Positions 50,079 to 58,360 of a stretch of 64,000 nt of DNA are shown piece after piece. Both the position numbers and the translations under genes were made by a program. The notes beneath the pieces were generated by a model. It saw only the letters and a program-made list of their open reading frames with translations, did not search any database and was not told where the DNA came from. The stretch comes from Opitutaceae bacterium (GTDB taxonomy: Bacteria; Verrucomicrobiota; Verrucomicrobiia; Opitutales; Opitutaceae): contig PLTZ01000082.1 of the NCBI GenBank assembly GCA_003164715.1, forward strand, positions 33,555 to 97,554, read 5' to 3'. How positions within the stretch are numbered: the stretch's first letter is position 1; every line of letters starts with the position of its first letter.

Positions 50079-51848
50079 ATGGCGACGGACTCGAGCCCCA
50101 AGCAGGAAATCGTGGTGCAAGGCATCTCCGCCTCGCAGGGCATCGCCTATGGCCAGATCTTCGTGTACCTGCAGAGCGAGGTGGAGATCCCCTCCTACCA
50201 GGTCGACCCCGACAAGCGCATCGACGAGATCGCGAGGTTCGACAAGGCGCTGCTCGTGACCCGCCAGCAGATCTCGAAGATCCAGAACGAGGTGGAGAAG
50301 AACCTGGGCAAGAACGAGGCGCTCATCTTCGACGCCCATCTGCTGGTCCTCGAGGACCAGGCCCTGATCTCCGAGACGATCCGCGAGTTCGAGACCACGG
50401 GCCGCAACATCGAGACGTGCTTCAACAACGTGTCGCGCAAGTACATCGCGGCCTTCGCCGAGATCGACGACGAGTACCTGCGCGAGAGGGCCGGCGACAT
50501 CCGCGACGTTGCGCAGCGGGTGCTGCAGAACCTGCTCGGCCAGGCCGAGACCAGCATCAGCCGGCTCGTCGAGCGGCGCATCGTCGTCGCCAACGACCTC
50601 TCCCCTTCGGATTCCGCCGGCATCGACCGGGGATCCGGCCTGGCGATCGTCACCGATTCCGGCAGCAGGACGAGCCACGCCGTCATCGTGGCTCGCTCGA
50701 TGCAGATCCCGGCGGTGGTCGGCGTGCGCGACCTGACCAAGCGGGTGAGGACCGGGGACTGGGCGCTCGTGGACGGCTACGACGGGGTCGTCATCCTCAA
50801 CCCCTCCGAGCAGACGCTCTTCCGCTACGGGAAGATCCAGTCCCAGAAGAAGTCGTACGAGAGCCGCCTCCTCGCGGCAAACCGCCAGAAGGCCGTCACG
50901 CTCGACGGCGTGAGCGTGACGCTCATGGCCAACATCGAGAAGGTCGAGGAGATCGAGCAGGTGAAGCAGTTCTTCGCGGAGGGCGTCGGGCTCTTCCGCA
51001 CGGAGTACCTGTTCCTGAACGCCTCCCGGATTCCGACCGAGCAGGAGCAGTTCCTGGCGTACAAGGCCGTCGTCGAAGGGGTGGCCCCGTACCCAGTCAT
51101 CATCCGCACGCTCGATCTGGGCGGCGACAAGCCGATGACGTCGGACCCGGATCTTTTTCCAAAGGAGGACAACCCCTTCATGGGCTACCGGGCGATCCGT
51201 TTCTGCCTGGACAACCAGCAGCTGTTCAAGGACCAGCTCAGGGCCGTGTTGCTCGCGAGCCACTTCGGCAAGGCGAGGCTCATGTACCCCATGATCAGCG
51301 GCGCCGAAGAGATGGCCCGGGCGAACCAGATGCTCGACGAGTGCAAGCAGGAGCTGCGCGCGCGCGGGCAGCCCTTCGACGAGACGCTGGAGGTCGGGGC
51401 GATGATCGAGATCCCGAGCGCGGCCGCGACGGTCGACCTGCTCGAGAAGCAGGCCGACTTCTTCAGCGTCGGCACGAACGACCTGATCCAGTACATGCTG
51501 GCGATCGACCGGGGCAATGACCGGATCGCGCACCTTTACGAGCCGGCTCACCCCGCGGTCGTGCGCACGATCCGGCGCATTGTCGAGGACGCGCACCGCC
51601 TGGCCGTGCCGGTGAGCGTCTGCGGCGAGATGGCCGGAGATCCCATCTATGCGCCGCTCCTCCTCGGCCTCGGCGTCGACTCCCTCAGCATGGCGCCGCC
51701 CTCCATCCCGGCGGTCAAGTTCCTGGTGCGGGCGATGACGATGGCGGACGCCCGGGCCCTGGCGGCTGACGTCCTTGCGATGACCTCTCCCAAGGAGATC
51801 TACGCCGCGTGCCAGGGGTTCGCCCAGAAGCGGGTGCCGCTCGACTAG
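50079..51848 (+). CDS. ptsI: Phosphoenolpyruvate-protein phosphotransferase (enzyme I of PTS)
   Basis: Takes phosphate from PEP to HPr. 589 residues. The N-terminal half has the phospho-His in DSGSRTSHAVIVARSMQIPAVVG (His200); the PEP-binding barrel has GVGLFRTEYLF, RTLDLGGDKPM, NPFMGYRAIRFCL, GAMIEIPSAAATVD, FFSVGTNDLIQYMLAIDR and SVCGEMAGDP with the active Cys. No ptsH, EIIA or sugar permease is adjacent. ATG 50079 is chosen after an A-rich non-family leader. Convergent with the ArsR-methyltransferase gene. Confidence 0.95.
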   Translation: MATDSSPKQEIVVQGISASQGIAYGQIFVYLQSEVEIPSYQVDPDKRIDEIARFDKALLVTRQQISKIQNEVEKNLGKNEALIFDAHLLVLEDQALISETIREFETTGRNIETCFNNVSRKYIAAFAEIDDEYLRERAGDIRDVAQRVLQNLLGQAETSISRLVERRIVVANDLSPSDSAGIDRGSGLAIVTDSGSRTSHAVIVARSMQIPAVVGVRDLTKRVRTGDWALVDGYDGVVILNPSEQTLFRYGKIQSQKKSYESRLLAANRQKAVTLDGVSVTLMANIEKVEEIEQVKQFFAEGVGLFRTEYLFLNASRIPTEQEQFLAYKAVVEGVAPYPVIIRTLDLGGDKPMTSDPDLFPKEDNPFMGYRAIRFCLDNQQLFKDQLRAVLLASHFGKARLMYPMISGAEEMARANQMLDECKQELRARGQPFDETLEVGAMIEIPSAAATVDLLEKQADFFSVGTNDLIQYMLAIDRGNDRIAHLYEPAHPAVVRTIRRIVEDAHRLAVPVSVCGEMAGDPIYAPLLLGLGVDSLSMAPPSIPAVKFLVRAMTMADARALAADVLAMTSPKEIYAACQGFAQKRVPLD

Positions 51849-51862
51849 GGGGCGCGCCCTAG
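51845..51862. terminator. Palindrome built on two convergent stop codons
   Basis: CTAGGG (51845-51850) pairs with CCCTAG (51857-51862) around GGCGCG. The ptsI TAG (51846-51848) and the opposing ArsR-methyltransferase TAG (51861-51859) lie inside the two arms. It would form a six-pair hairpin on both transcripts; no T-run on either side. Confidence 0.45.
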
Positions 51863-52791
51863 GGCTTGGTGCCGGTCGCCAGGAGCGTCTCGAAGTGGGG
51901 CTCCACGGCCTCCTTCGCGACGGGAGTCACCTCGATCTTCGTGAACTTGGCCTTCTTCAGGAACTGCTCGAGCGCGGTCTCCTTGAATCCGAGCCAGAGG
52001 TCCGCATAGAGCTCGCGCGCCTTCTCGAAGTCGTGCTCCGCCAGCTCGAGGATGAGCAGCTGGCCACCCGGCCGCAGGATCCGGAACGCCTCGTCCACGG
52101 CCTTCTGGGGGTGCCTCGCGTGGTGGAGGGCCTGGCTCAGGATCGCCAGGTCGACCGATCCGTCGGCGAGCGGCACCTGCTCGATGTCGCCGAGCTTGTA
52201 GGTCAGGTTGGTGAGGTCGTTCTTTCGTGCGAGCTCGGTGCCCACCTCGACCATCCGGGGGGAATTGTCGATGCACCAGACCTGCTTTGCGTTGCGCGCC
52301 AGGAGCTGCGAGATCAGGCCCTCGCCGGCACCCAGGTCCGCGACGACCACCGGGGGCACGAGCCTGAGCGCCAGCCGGCCGATGGCCTCCCAGGAGCGGC
52401 CGGGGCAGTGGTTGCGGCCCAGGCGCCCGGCGATCATGTTGAAGTACTGCTCCGAAACCCGCCGGCGCTTGACGAGGACCCGCTCCAGGTGCCGGCCGTC
52501 CTCCTCGATCACCTCGAGGCCGGAGACGCTGCTCACGGCGGCCCGCAGGAGCGCATGCTGCTCGGGCGGAAGGTTGGGGCGCAGCGAGTAGAAGGCCTTC
52601 TTTCCGTCGCGCCGGTCGGCCACGAGGCTCGCCTGGCGCAGGAGCGCCAGCTGCGAGGAGATCCGCGACTGTCCCATCCCGAGGATCTCCTGGAGCTCGG
52701 CGACCGACAGCTCCTCCTGCATCACGAGCGCGATCAGGCGCAACCGCGTGGGGTCCGAGAGAATCTTGAGGATGTCCCAGGAAGTGTTCAC
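51859..52791 (-). CDS. ArsR-family regulator fused to a SAM-dependent methyltransferase
   Basis: Residues about 1-90 are an ArsR/SmtB winged helix (ILKILSDPTRLRLIALVMQE, SVAELQEILGMGQSRISSQLALLRQASLV). From about 110 follows a methyltransferase domain with the SAM-binding VVVADLGAGEGLISQLLA, IDNSPRMVEVG, LGDIEQVPLADGSVDLAILSQALHH and FRILRPGGQLLILEL. I see no Cys-rich metal site in the recognition helix. In other bacteria this fusion is often linked to methionine/SAM-cycle control, but nothing of that kind is adjacent here. GTG 52791 is chosen because it starts right before the conserved part. 67 bases after the Gre-type gene. Confidence 0.9.
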   Translation of the reverse strand: MNTSWDILKILSDPTRLRLIALVMQEELSVAELQEILGMGQSRISSQLALLRQASLVADRRDGKKAFYSLRPNLPPEQHALLRAAVSSVSGLEVIEEDGRHLERVLVKRRRVSEQYFNMIAGRLGRNHCPGRSWEAIGRLALRLVPPVVVADLGAGEGLISQLLARNAKQVWCIDNSPRMVEVGTELARKNDLTNLTYKLGDIEQVPLADGSVDLAILSQALHHARHPQKAVDEAFRILRPGGQLLILELAEHDFEKARELYADLWLGFKETALEQFLKKAKFTKIEVTPVAKEAVEPHFETLLATGTKP

Positions 52792-52858
52792 GGCGCTGGA
52801 CAAGGGTGCGGGTTTTGCGCGCCAAGGCAACGCCGTAACCCCGCCGCCCCCTTGGCCG

Positions 52859-54694
52859 CTAGACGTAACGCGCGATGCTGACGATCGAGTAGGTGTCCTC
52901 GGCGGCGCCCATCTTCACCTTCACGGAGTCGCCCGCCTTCTTGCCCATGAGGGCGATGCCGAGCGGCGTCTTGTAGGAGAGGACATGGCGCTCGGGGTCG
53001 CCGTCCCAGACGCCGAGGATGGTGTAGCGGACGACGGCGCCGTCCTTGAGGCGCACCTCGACGACGCTGCCGACGCTCACCTGGTCAACCGTGGCGTCCT
53101 TGAAGTCCGTGATGCGGGCCCGGGCGAGCTCGCGCTCGAGCTGCCCCTTCTGCGACATCAGGACCTGCTGGTCCTGCTTCGCCATCTTGTACTCGGCGTT
53201 TTCGCGCAGGTCGCCGTGCTCGCGGGCCGCGGCGATCGCCTTGGAGTTCTCGGGAATCCGCTTCGAGACGATCAGCTCGTACTCCTCGCGTTTGCGCTCG
53301 AAGCTCTCGCGGGAGACCAGCAGCTGCTCCTCCTTGGCCTCGGCGTCGGACGCCACGAGCGACTGGATGTTCGGGAAGATCTTGATGAAGCGCGCAAGCA
53401 GGGACTTCTTGGTCAGCTCCTCGAAGCCCTGGTTCAGGAGGAGCGTGTTCGCCAGGTCGCGCGCCGTCTCGGGGTCGGCGGTGGACAGCAGGTCAGCAAT
53501 CAGCTCGGTGTCGTCGCTCAAGATGTCGCCGAGCGGGATCCGCCGGGCGCTCGCTGCCTGGAGGGCCTCGTAATCAATCGCAAAGAAGATGGCGCTCAGC
53601 AGGCGGGGTGTGATCAGGTCGTTCAGCAGCTTGGCGAACTTCTTGGAGTGCCTGTTCTTGACAATCCAGAGCAGGACGGGCGCCCGGAGGTTCTGCTCGG
53701 TCTGCCAGCGCTTGAGGGTGGACGCCAGGTCCTCGGAGTAGCCGTTCTCCACGAGGAAGTTGATGCACTCCGTCGTGAACTTGCCCTGCGAGACCTTCAG
53801 GAGGTTGAACACGATGTCGCGGCACTCGATCGGGTGGGTCTCCTTGATCAGCTCGAGGTACTGGCTCTGGAACTGGACGGGGATCTTTTCGGAGATCGCC
53901 GCAAGGTCGCGCAGGTTGGCGACGAGGGACGCCTGCGACGGCTCGAACGTGGCGGGGTCGACGCCGGCCACCTTGGCGATCCGGTCGCGGACGGCGGCGC
54001 CGTAGAGGCGTTCGGCGGCGTCCAGCTGGTTGCTGTCCTTCACGGCGTCGGCGACGCCCTTGAGGACGTCGGACATGTTCGCCTGCACCGCCTTGTGGGC
54101 CGCCGCCGAGGCGTAGTCTTCTGCAAGCAAGATGCGTCGGCGGGCCGACCGGGTGGACGTGAACTGGTCGAAGATCTCGTCCTCGGCCGAGACGGGCGTC
54201 TCGCGCAGGACGTAGCACTCCGTTTTCTTCTCGGGAACCGAGACCCGCGGGTCCTTTGCCACGGCCCTCCGGGCGTCGGCCCACCATTTCTTGAATTTCT
54301 CCTCGCCGACCACCTGGGAGAGCGTGATCTCGAGGTCGATGGCGGTCGTCGCCTTGTTGGGGTAGGATTCGAGGGCCTCGACGATCAGCTGGGCCGGATT
54401 GTCCGCGATGAGCTCCAGGATCTTCTTGGGCTCGGTCTCCTTGCGCACCAGAAGATGGTTCTCCGGAAGGACTTCCATCGTGTTGATGCAGAACGCCGGG
54501 TCCATCGCGTGGGACTTCTTGCCCTTGAAGTCGATGACCAGCCGGTGGGTCGCGTCGTCGTAGCTCTTGATCTGGCCGAATCCCCAGCTCCGGTGGATCA
54601 CGTAGGCTCCGGACTTCATGGACTCAAGTTTGGACTTGGAGGCCTTGAGAGAGGGGTTTTTGGCTAGGAGCGCGGAAACGGCTTCGGAATTCAT
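52859..54694 (-). CDS. GreA/GreB-type transcript-cleavage factor with a long N-terminal region, 611 aa
   Basis: The C-terminal 150 residues are a complete Gre factor: coiled-coil with the acidic tip in HGDLRENAEYKMAKQDQ (residues about 493-510), then the FKBP-like domain (VSVGSVVEVRLKDGAVVRYTILG, TPLGIALMGKKAGDSVKV). Residues about 30-100 resemble a small beta Tudor/CarD-like module (GAYVIHRSWGFGQIKSYDD). About 100-455 is helical and rich in short repeats, of unknown family. Canonical Gre factors are about 160 residues, so this is more than three times larger. It should rescue stalled RNA polymerase, with extra contacts. Promoter candidate at 54723-54752. Confidence 0.9.
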   Translation of the reverse strand: MNSEAVSALLAKNPSLKASKSKLESMKSGAYVIHRSWGFGQIKSYDDATHRLVIDFKGKKSHAMDPAFCINTMEVLPENHLLVRKETEPKKILELIADNPAQLIVEALESYPNKATTAIDLEITLSQVVGEEKFKKWWADARRAVAKDPRVSVPEKKTECYVLRETPVSAEDEIFDQFTSTRSARRRILLAEDYASAAAHKAVQANMSDVLKGVADAVKDSNQLDAAERLYGAAVRDRIAKVAGVDPATFEPSQASLVANLRDLAAISEKIPVQFQSQYLELIKETHPIECRDIVFNLLKVSQGKFTTECINFLVENGYSEDLASTLKRWQTEQNLRAPVLLWIVKNRHSKKFAKLLNDLITPRLLSAIFFAIDYEALQAASARRIPLGDILSDDTELIADLLSTADPETARDLANTLLLNQGFEELTKKSLLARFIKIFPNIQSLVASDAEAKEEQLLVSRESFERKREEYELIVSKRIPENSKAIAAAREHGDLRENAEYKMAKQDQQVLMSQKGQLERELARARITDFKDATVDQVSVGSVVEVRLKDGAVVRYTILGVWDGDPERHVLSYKTPLGIALMGKKAGDSVKVKMGAAEDTYSIVSIARYV

Positions 54695-54722
54695 AGTGAC
54701 GCAAATGAACGCGTGAACCGGA

Positions 54723-54752
54723 GATTGAAAGGCATAGTGCCGAACCTTGTCA
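54723..54752 (-). promoter_or_regulatory. Candidate sigma-70-type promoter for the Gre-type gene
   Basis: On the minus strand a perfect TTGACA (54752-54747) is followed by 18 bases and TTCAAT (54728-54723), about 29 bases before the ATG at 54694. The intergenic gap 54695-54877 is otherwise GC-rich with several weak hairpins. Confidence 0.45.
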
Positions 54753-54877
54753 AACTGAGTCTCCAACGTGCGCAGGGAGGCCCCTGCGGCGAAAAGCCGG
54801 GACGCGCCCTAAGATGTTAACCCGCGGTCGCGGCGGACTGAACGAGCGCAAAGGGGCGCGGCCCGACCCCAGGGCGC

Positions 54878-55492
54878 TCAGCGGGGCGGCTTCGCACCCT
54901 TCCGAAGGACGACAATCGACTGCAGGCCCCGGCCAAAGAGCCAATCGGCCCAGGGCGGGTACAGTCCGATCCGCGTCTGGCGGGTGACGACCTCGAGGCC
55001 CGCCTTCCCGTAGCCCGTCGTCCACTGCTCCAGGCTCCAGTAGTTGTACGGGAGCGCGACGCCGAACCGGGCGTTGCCCACCCAGTCCATCAGGCGCAGC
55101 GTGGCCCCCGCCAGGAATCCGTTCCGGTCGTGGTCCTTGATGATCACGAACCTGCGGGCCACGCGCGCCGCCTCGTTTAGCAGCGCCTGGGGATCGCGGG
55201 TGTGGTGCAGCACGTCGACGAAGAGCACCACATCATGGGACTGGTCGGGGTACGGGATCCTCGTTCCGTCGAAACCGACGACCGGAATGGCGGTGCGCGG
55301 CCTGACGAGGACGTCAATCCCCGTGACCTTCAGGCCGGCCTTGGCGTCCCGGATGGCCGCGGCGATGCCTCCGTCGCCGGTGCCCACGTCGAGGACGGCC
55401 GAACCCTCGGGAATCAGCGAGGAGATGCGCTCGGCAAGGATGCGCCGCCGCCTGGGGATGATCCCCCGGGAATGGATGTCCGAGATCAGCAT
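54878..55492 (-). CDS. Class I SAM-dependent methyltransferase
   Basis: 204 residues with VLDVGTGDGGIAAAIRDAK (motif I, about residue 33), GFDGTRIPYPDQSHDVVLFVDVLHH (motif II/III) and FVIIKDHDRNGFL. The final third (NYWSLEQWTTGYGKAGLEVV) is typical of UbiE-like/glycan-associated methyltransferases. Substrate unknown. It is encoded 37 bases downstream of the glycosyltransferase gene on the same strand, suggesting modification of a lipid-linked or surface glycan. Confidence 0.85.
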   Translation of the reverse strand: MLISDIHSRGIIPRRRRILAERISSLIPEGSAVLDVGTGDGGIAAAIRDAKAGLKVTGIDVLVRPRTAIPVVGFDGTRIPYPDQSHDVVLFVDVLHHTRDPQALLNEAARVARRFVIIKDHDRNGFLAGATLRLMDWVGNARFGVALPYNYWSLEQWTTGYGKAGLEVVTRQTRIGLYPPWADWLFGRGLQSIVVLRKGAKPPR

Positions 55493-55529
55493 GGCGTGGC
55501 GCGTCTCGGCCTCGCGTTCGCGGAAGCCC

Positions 55530-56717
55530 TCACCGGGGGGCCTCCTTCGGCCGGCGAAGGCGCAGGCCGAGCACGCTCAGGAAGAGGCTGGAGAGGATAG
55601 TCTGGCAGCCGAAGAGGAAGGTGAAGGCCGCGGGAATCACCAGGCGCAGCACCCGCGCGGGGTCAAGCGGGCCGAAGGTCCGCGAGCTCCAGTAATAGAC
55701 GGCGTAGAGCGTCCCCGCAGCGCTCGCCAGGAGGAGCGCAAAGCCCACCGCGAGGCCGAATTCCAGCGTAATGTGGCGGTAGAGCCTGTTGAGCGTCGGG
55801 TCCTCGGGCAGCAGGCCCTCGCTGATGGCCAGTATCTTCGTGAAGAGGCTGAAGGTCACGGCCTGGTAGCCGGCGGCCCCCAGGATCGCCGCGTAGAGCA
55901 GGGTATGGACGCCGAAGTGGACGGCTCCGACGGCGACGTCACCCCCGAGAAGGACCGCGGCCGCGGCCCCTCCCAGGGCCATGAGCAGGAGTCCAGGGAC
56001 GAGGAACAGCCACCGCGGGCTGTACAGCAGCATGAAGCGCAGGTGGCGCCATCCGTCGCGCCAGGGACGCAGGTGCGGGCGGCGGGAGCGCCCGTCGGGC
56101 CCGAGCGTCGTGGGCACCTCGGCGATGCGCAGGTGCAACAGGGTCGCCTTGATCACCATCTCCGAGGCGAACTCCATCCCCGTGGTGCGAAGGTCCATCC
56201 GCCCGAAGGCCTCGCGGGAGAAGCCGCGCAGGCCGCAGTGGAAGTCGCGCGCGGGGCACTTGAAGAAGAGGCGGCCGATGGCGCTCAGGATCGGGTTGCC
56301 GATGTAGCGGTTCTTCCAGGGCATGGCGCCGGGCAGGATTCCCCCGAGGAAGCGGTTCCCCATGACCAGGTCGAATCCCTCGCGGAGCTTCTCGACGAAG
56401 GGGCCGAGCGCGGCAAGATCGTAGCTGTCGTCGCAATCCGCCATGATGACATAGCGGCCGCGGGCGCTGAGCGCGGCCGCATAGACGGCCGCGCCGTAGC
56501 CCCGCTCGGCGACCCTCACGACGCGCGCGCCGCTTCGCAGGGCAATCTCGGCGGAGCCGTCGGTCGAGCCGTTGTCGCCGATCACAATCTCGCCCGTGAC
56601 GGCGTGCGCGGCCAGGAACCCGGCGGCCTTGCGAATGCACGTTTCGAGGGTCTCGGCCTCATTGAGGCAAGGCATCACGATCGACAGCTCGGTCTCGGGC
56701 GGCCCAGTCATCGGCAT
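55530..56717 (-). CDS. Family 2 glycosyltransferase with C-terminal membrane segments (dolichol/undecaprenyl-phosphate sugar type)
   Basis: The GT-A core is clear: SIVMPCLNEAETLETCIRKA, EIVIGDNGSTDGSAEI, YVIMADCDDSYDL (DxD metal site, about residue 92) and NRFLGGILPGAMPWKNRYIGN, RDFHCGLRGFSREAF. Residues about 255-390 hold four or more hydrophobic helices. This fits polyprenyl-phosphate glycosyltransferases that charge undecaprenyl-phosphate with a sugar. ATG 56717 is used, with ATG 56711 as an alternative. Upstream is the 227-base divergent gap to rsmB. Confidence 0.9.
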   Translation of the reverse strand: MPMTGPPETELSIVMPCLNEAETLETCIRKAAGFLAAHAVTGEIVIGDNGSTDGSAEIALRSGARVVRVAERGYGAAVYAAALSARGRYVIMADCDDSYDLAALGPFVEKLREGFDLVMGNRFLGGILPGAMPWKNRYIGNPILSAIGRLFFKCPARDFHCGLRGFSREAFGRMDLRTTGMEFASEMVIKATLLHLRIAEVPTTLGPDGRSRRPHLRPWRDGWRHLRFMLLYSPRWLFLVPGLLLMALGGAAAAVLLGGDVAVGAVHFGVHTLLYAAILGAAGYQAVTFSLFTKILAISEGLLPEDPTLNRLYRHITLEFGLAVGFALLLASAAGTLYAVYYWSSRTFGPLDPARVLRLVIPAAFTFLFGCQTILSSLFLSVLGLRLRRPKEAPR

Positions 56718-56944
56718 GCGCCCGGCACAGGGGCGGCTCCCGGGCGGGGGTTGGCGGCGGGCCCGCGCCGGAGGGCGCCGGGCGCAGCGGGGAATCGGCC
56801 CCGAACCTTTTTGCTGAGTCCGTAGTTCATAAGGCCTGATCGATTTTTGTGCCTCTTCAGTTCCAGGTCGAGCCAAAGCGACCCCCCCTGCGCGGATGCG
56901 GCAGGCCGGGCGCCCCGCTTAGGCGTTGCGCATTCATTTTCGGT

Positions 56945-58336
56945 GTGAAGCATGCGAGCGCCCCCGCGGAAGGGAAAGGCGGCGGGCGACGAAGCTTAGC
57001 GACCTTGAAATCCTCCTCCCCAACGAACCCGAACCGCCCGAACGGCGGAGCCCGGCCGGCGGCCCCCGCGGGCGCGTGGACGCACGCCGTGCGCCTGACC
57101 GCCCGCTGGCTTGACCTTCGGGAGCGCGTGGACCTCCTCATGGAGTCCCTTCCCGCCGCGATGGAGGGGACCGATCGGAGTCGCTGTCAGCACCTGGTCT
57201 TTGGCGTCGTGCGGCACTTCGGCCGCATCCAGTCGGTGCTCGGGCGGCTAGTCGCCCACCAGCCGCGGTTCATCACGCGGGCGGCCCTCTACGTGGCGGG
57301 CTTCGAGCTGATCGAGGCGGGGGCGGGCGCGGACGACGCGGGCCAGACGGCGAAGATCGTCCACCATGCGGTGGAGCGGACCAAGGGGCTTGCGAGCCCC
57401 GCCGAGGCCCGGCTCGTCAACGCGGTCGTGCGCAAGATGGCCGCGTGCCTGGCGCAGCAGCGGGCGCCCGGGCCGATCGCCGCGCCCGAGGTGCTCGCGG
57501 ACTACTTCTCCCATCCCGAATGGCTCGTCAAGAGGTGGCTTGCGCAGTTCGGGGCCGGCCCCACGCGCAGGCTCCTCGAATGGAACCAGACGGCCGCGCC
57601 GCTCCACGCCCGATGGAGGGATCCCTCGCGCCCGGCGCCCGCTTGGCTCGTGCCCAGCGAATGGAAGGGCTACTACGTGGTGCCCTCGGGCCACTGGCAC
57701 GAGATCGGACCCCTGCTCTCCGCCGGCTCGCTCTACCTTCAGGATCCGGGCACCCGCCTGGCGGTGGAGCTCCTGGAGCCGAGGGCCGGCGAGACGGTGC
57801 TCGACCTCTGCGCGGCGCCGGGGGGCAAGAGCCTGCAGATCGCGGACGCCCTCGGCTCGGGGCGGATTGTGGCCATGGACCTTCCCGCGTCCCGCATCGA
57901 CCGGTTGAAGGAGAACCTCTCGCGGACCGGGGGTGTGGGGGCGGCGCTCGTCCAGGCTGACCTGCTCCGGGGCGCAGGCGCCGTCCTGAAGGAGCACGGG
58001 CTCCCCCTGCAGTACGCGGCCATCTTGATCGACGTTCCCTGCTCGAACACGGGCGTCATGCGCCACCGGGTCGACGTGAAGTGGAGGCTGCAGGAGGCGG
58101 ACTTCCCGAAGCATGCCCGCCAGCAGGGCGCGCTCCTCGGCGCGGCCGCCGGGCTTCTGGGTCCGGGTGGCCGCATGGTCTACTCCACCTGCAGCATCGA
58201 CTCTGCGGAGAACGAGAAGGTCGTGAGCGGCTTCCTCGAGCGGCACCGAGGCTTCTGCCTGAGAAAAAGCGTCATTGCCGTCCCCTGGATTGATCGCCAC
58301 GACGGTGCTGCGGCCTTCCTTATCGAGAAGGCCTGA
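56945..58336 (+). CDS. rsmB: 16S rRNA (cytosine-C5) methyltransferase, RsmB/NOL1-type
   Basis: The N-terminal NusB-like domain (LTARWLDLRERVDLLMESLP, LVFGVVRHFGRIQSVLGRLV) joins a RsmB-type catalytic domain: LYLQDPGTRLAVELLEPRAGETVLDLCAAPGGKSLQIAD, VAMDLPASRIDRLKENL, LIDVPCSNTGVMRHRVDVKW (catalytic Cys) and GGRMVYSTCSIDSAENEKVV (second Cys). The start is uncertain: no ATG is in frame near the domain start. I use GTG 56945; GTG 56849 and TTG 57005 are also open. It is followed by the dehydrogenase gene after 24 bases. Confidence 0.88.
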   Translation: MKHASAPAEGKGGGRRSLATLKSSSPTNPNRPNGGARPAAPAGAWTHAVRLTARWLDLRERVDLLMESLPAAMEGTDRSRCQHLVFGVVRHFGRIQSVLGRLVAHQPRFITRAALYVAGFELIEAGAGADDAGQTAKIVHHAVERTKGLASPAEARLVNAVVRKMAACLAQQRAPGPIAAPEVLADYFSHPEWLVKRWLAQFGAGPTRRLLEWNQTAAPLHARWRDPSRPAPAWLVPSEWKGYYVVPSGHWHEIGPLLSAGSLYLQDPGTRLAVELLEPRAGETVLDLCAAPGGKSLQIADALGSGRIVAMDLPASRIDRLKENLSRTGGVGAALVQADLLRGAGAVLKEHGLPLQYAAILIDVPCSNTGVMRHRVDVKWRLQEADFPKHARQQGALLGAAAGLLGPGGRMVYSTCSIDSAENEKVVSGFLERHRGFCLRKSVIAVPWIDRHDGAAAFLIEKA

Positions 58337-58360
58337 ACCCCCCATCCCCCCCACTGAGGC

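Noticed and set aside
56718..56944. Riboswitch or divergent regulator site in the 227-base gap between the glycosyltransferase and rsmB genes
   Set aside because: It holds an AT-rich patch (56820-56855) that may contain promoters, but no conserved RNA fold or clear -35/-10 pair could be supported.
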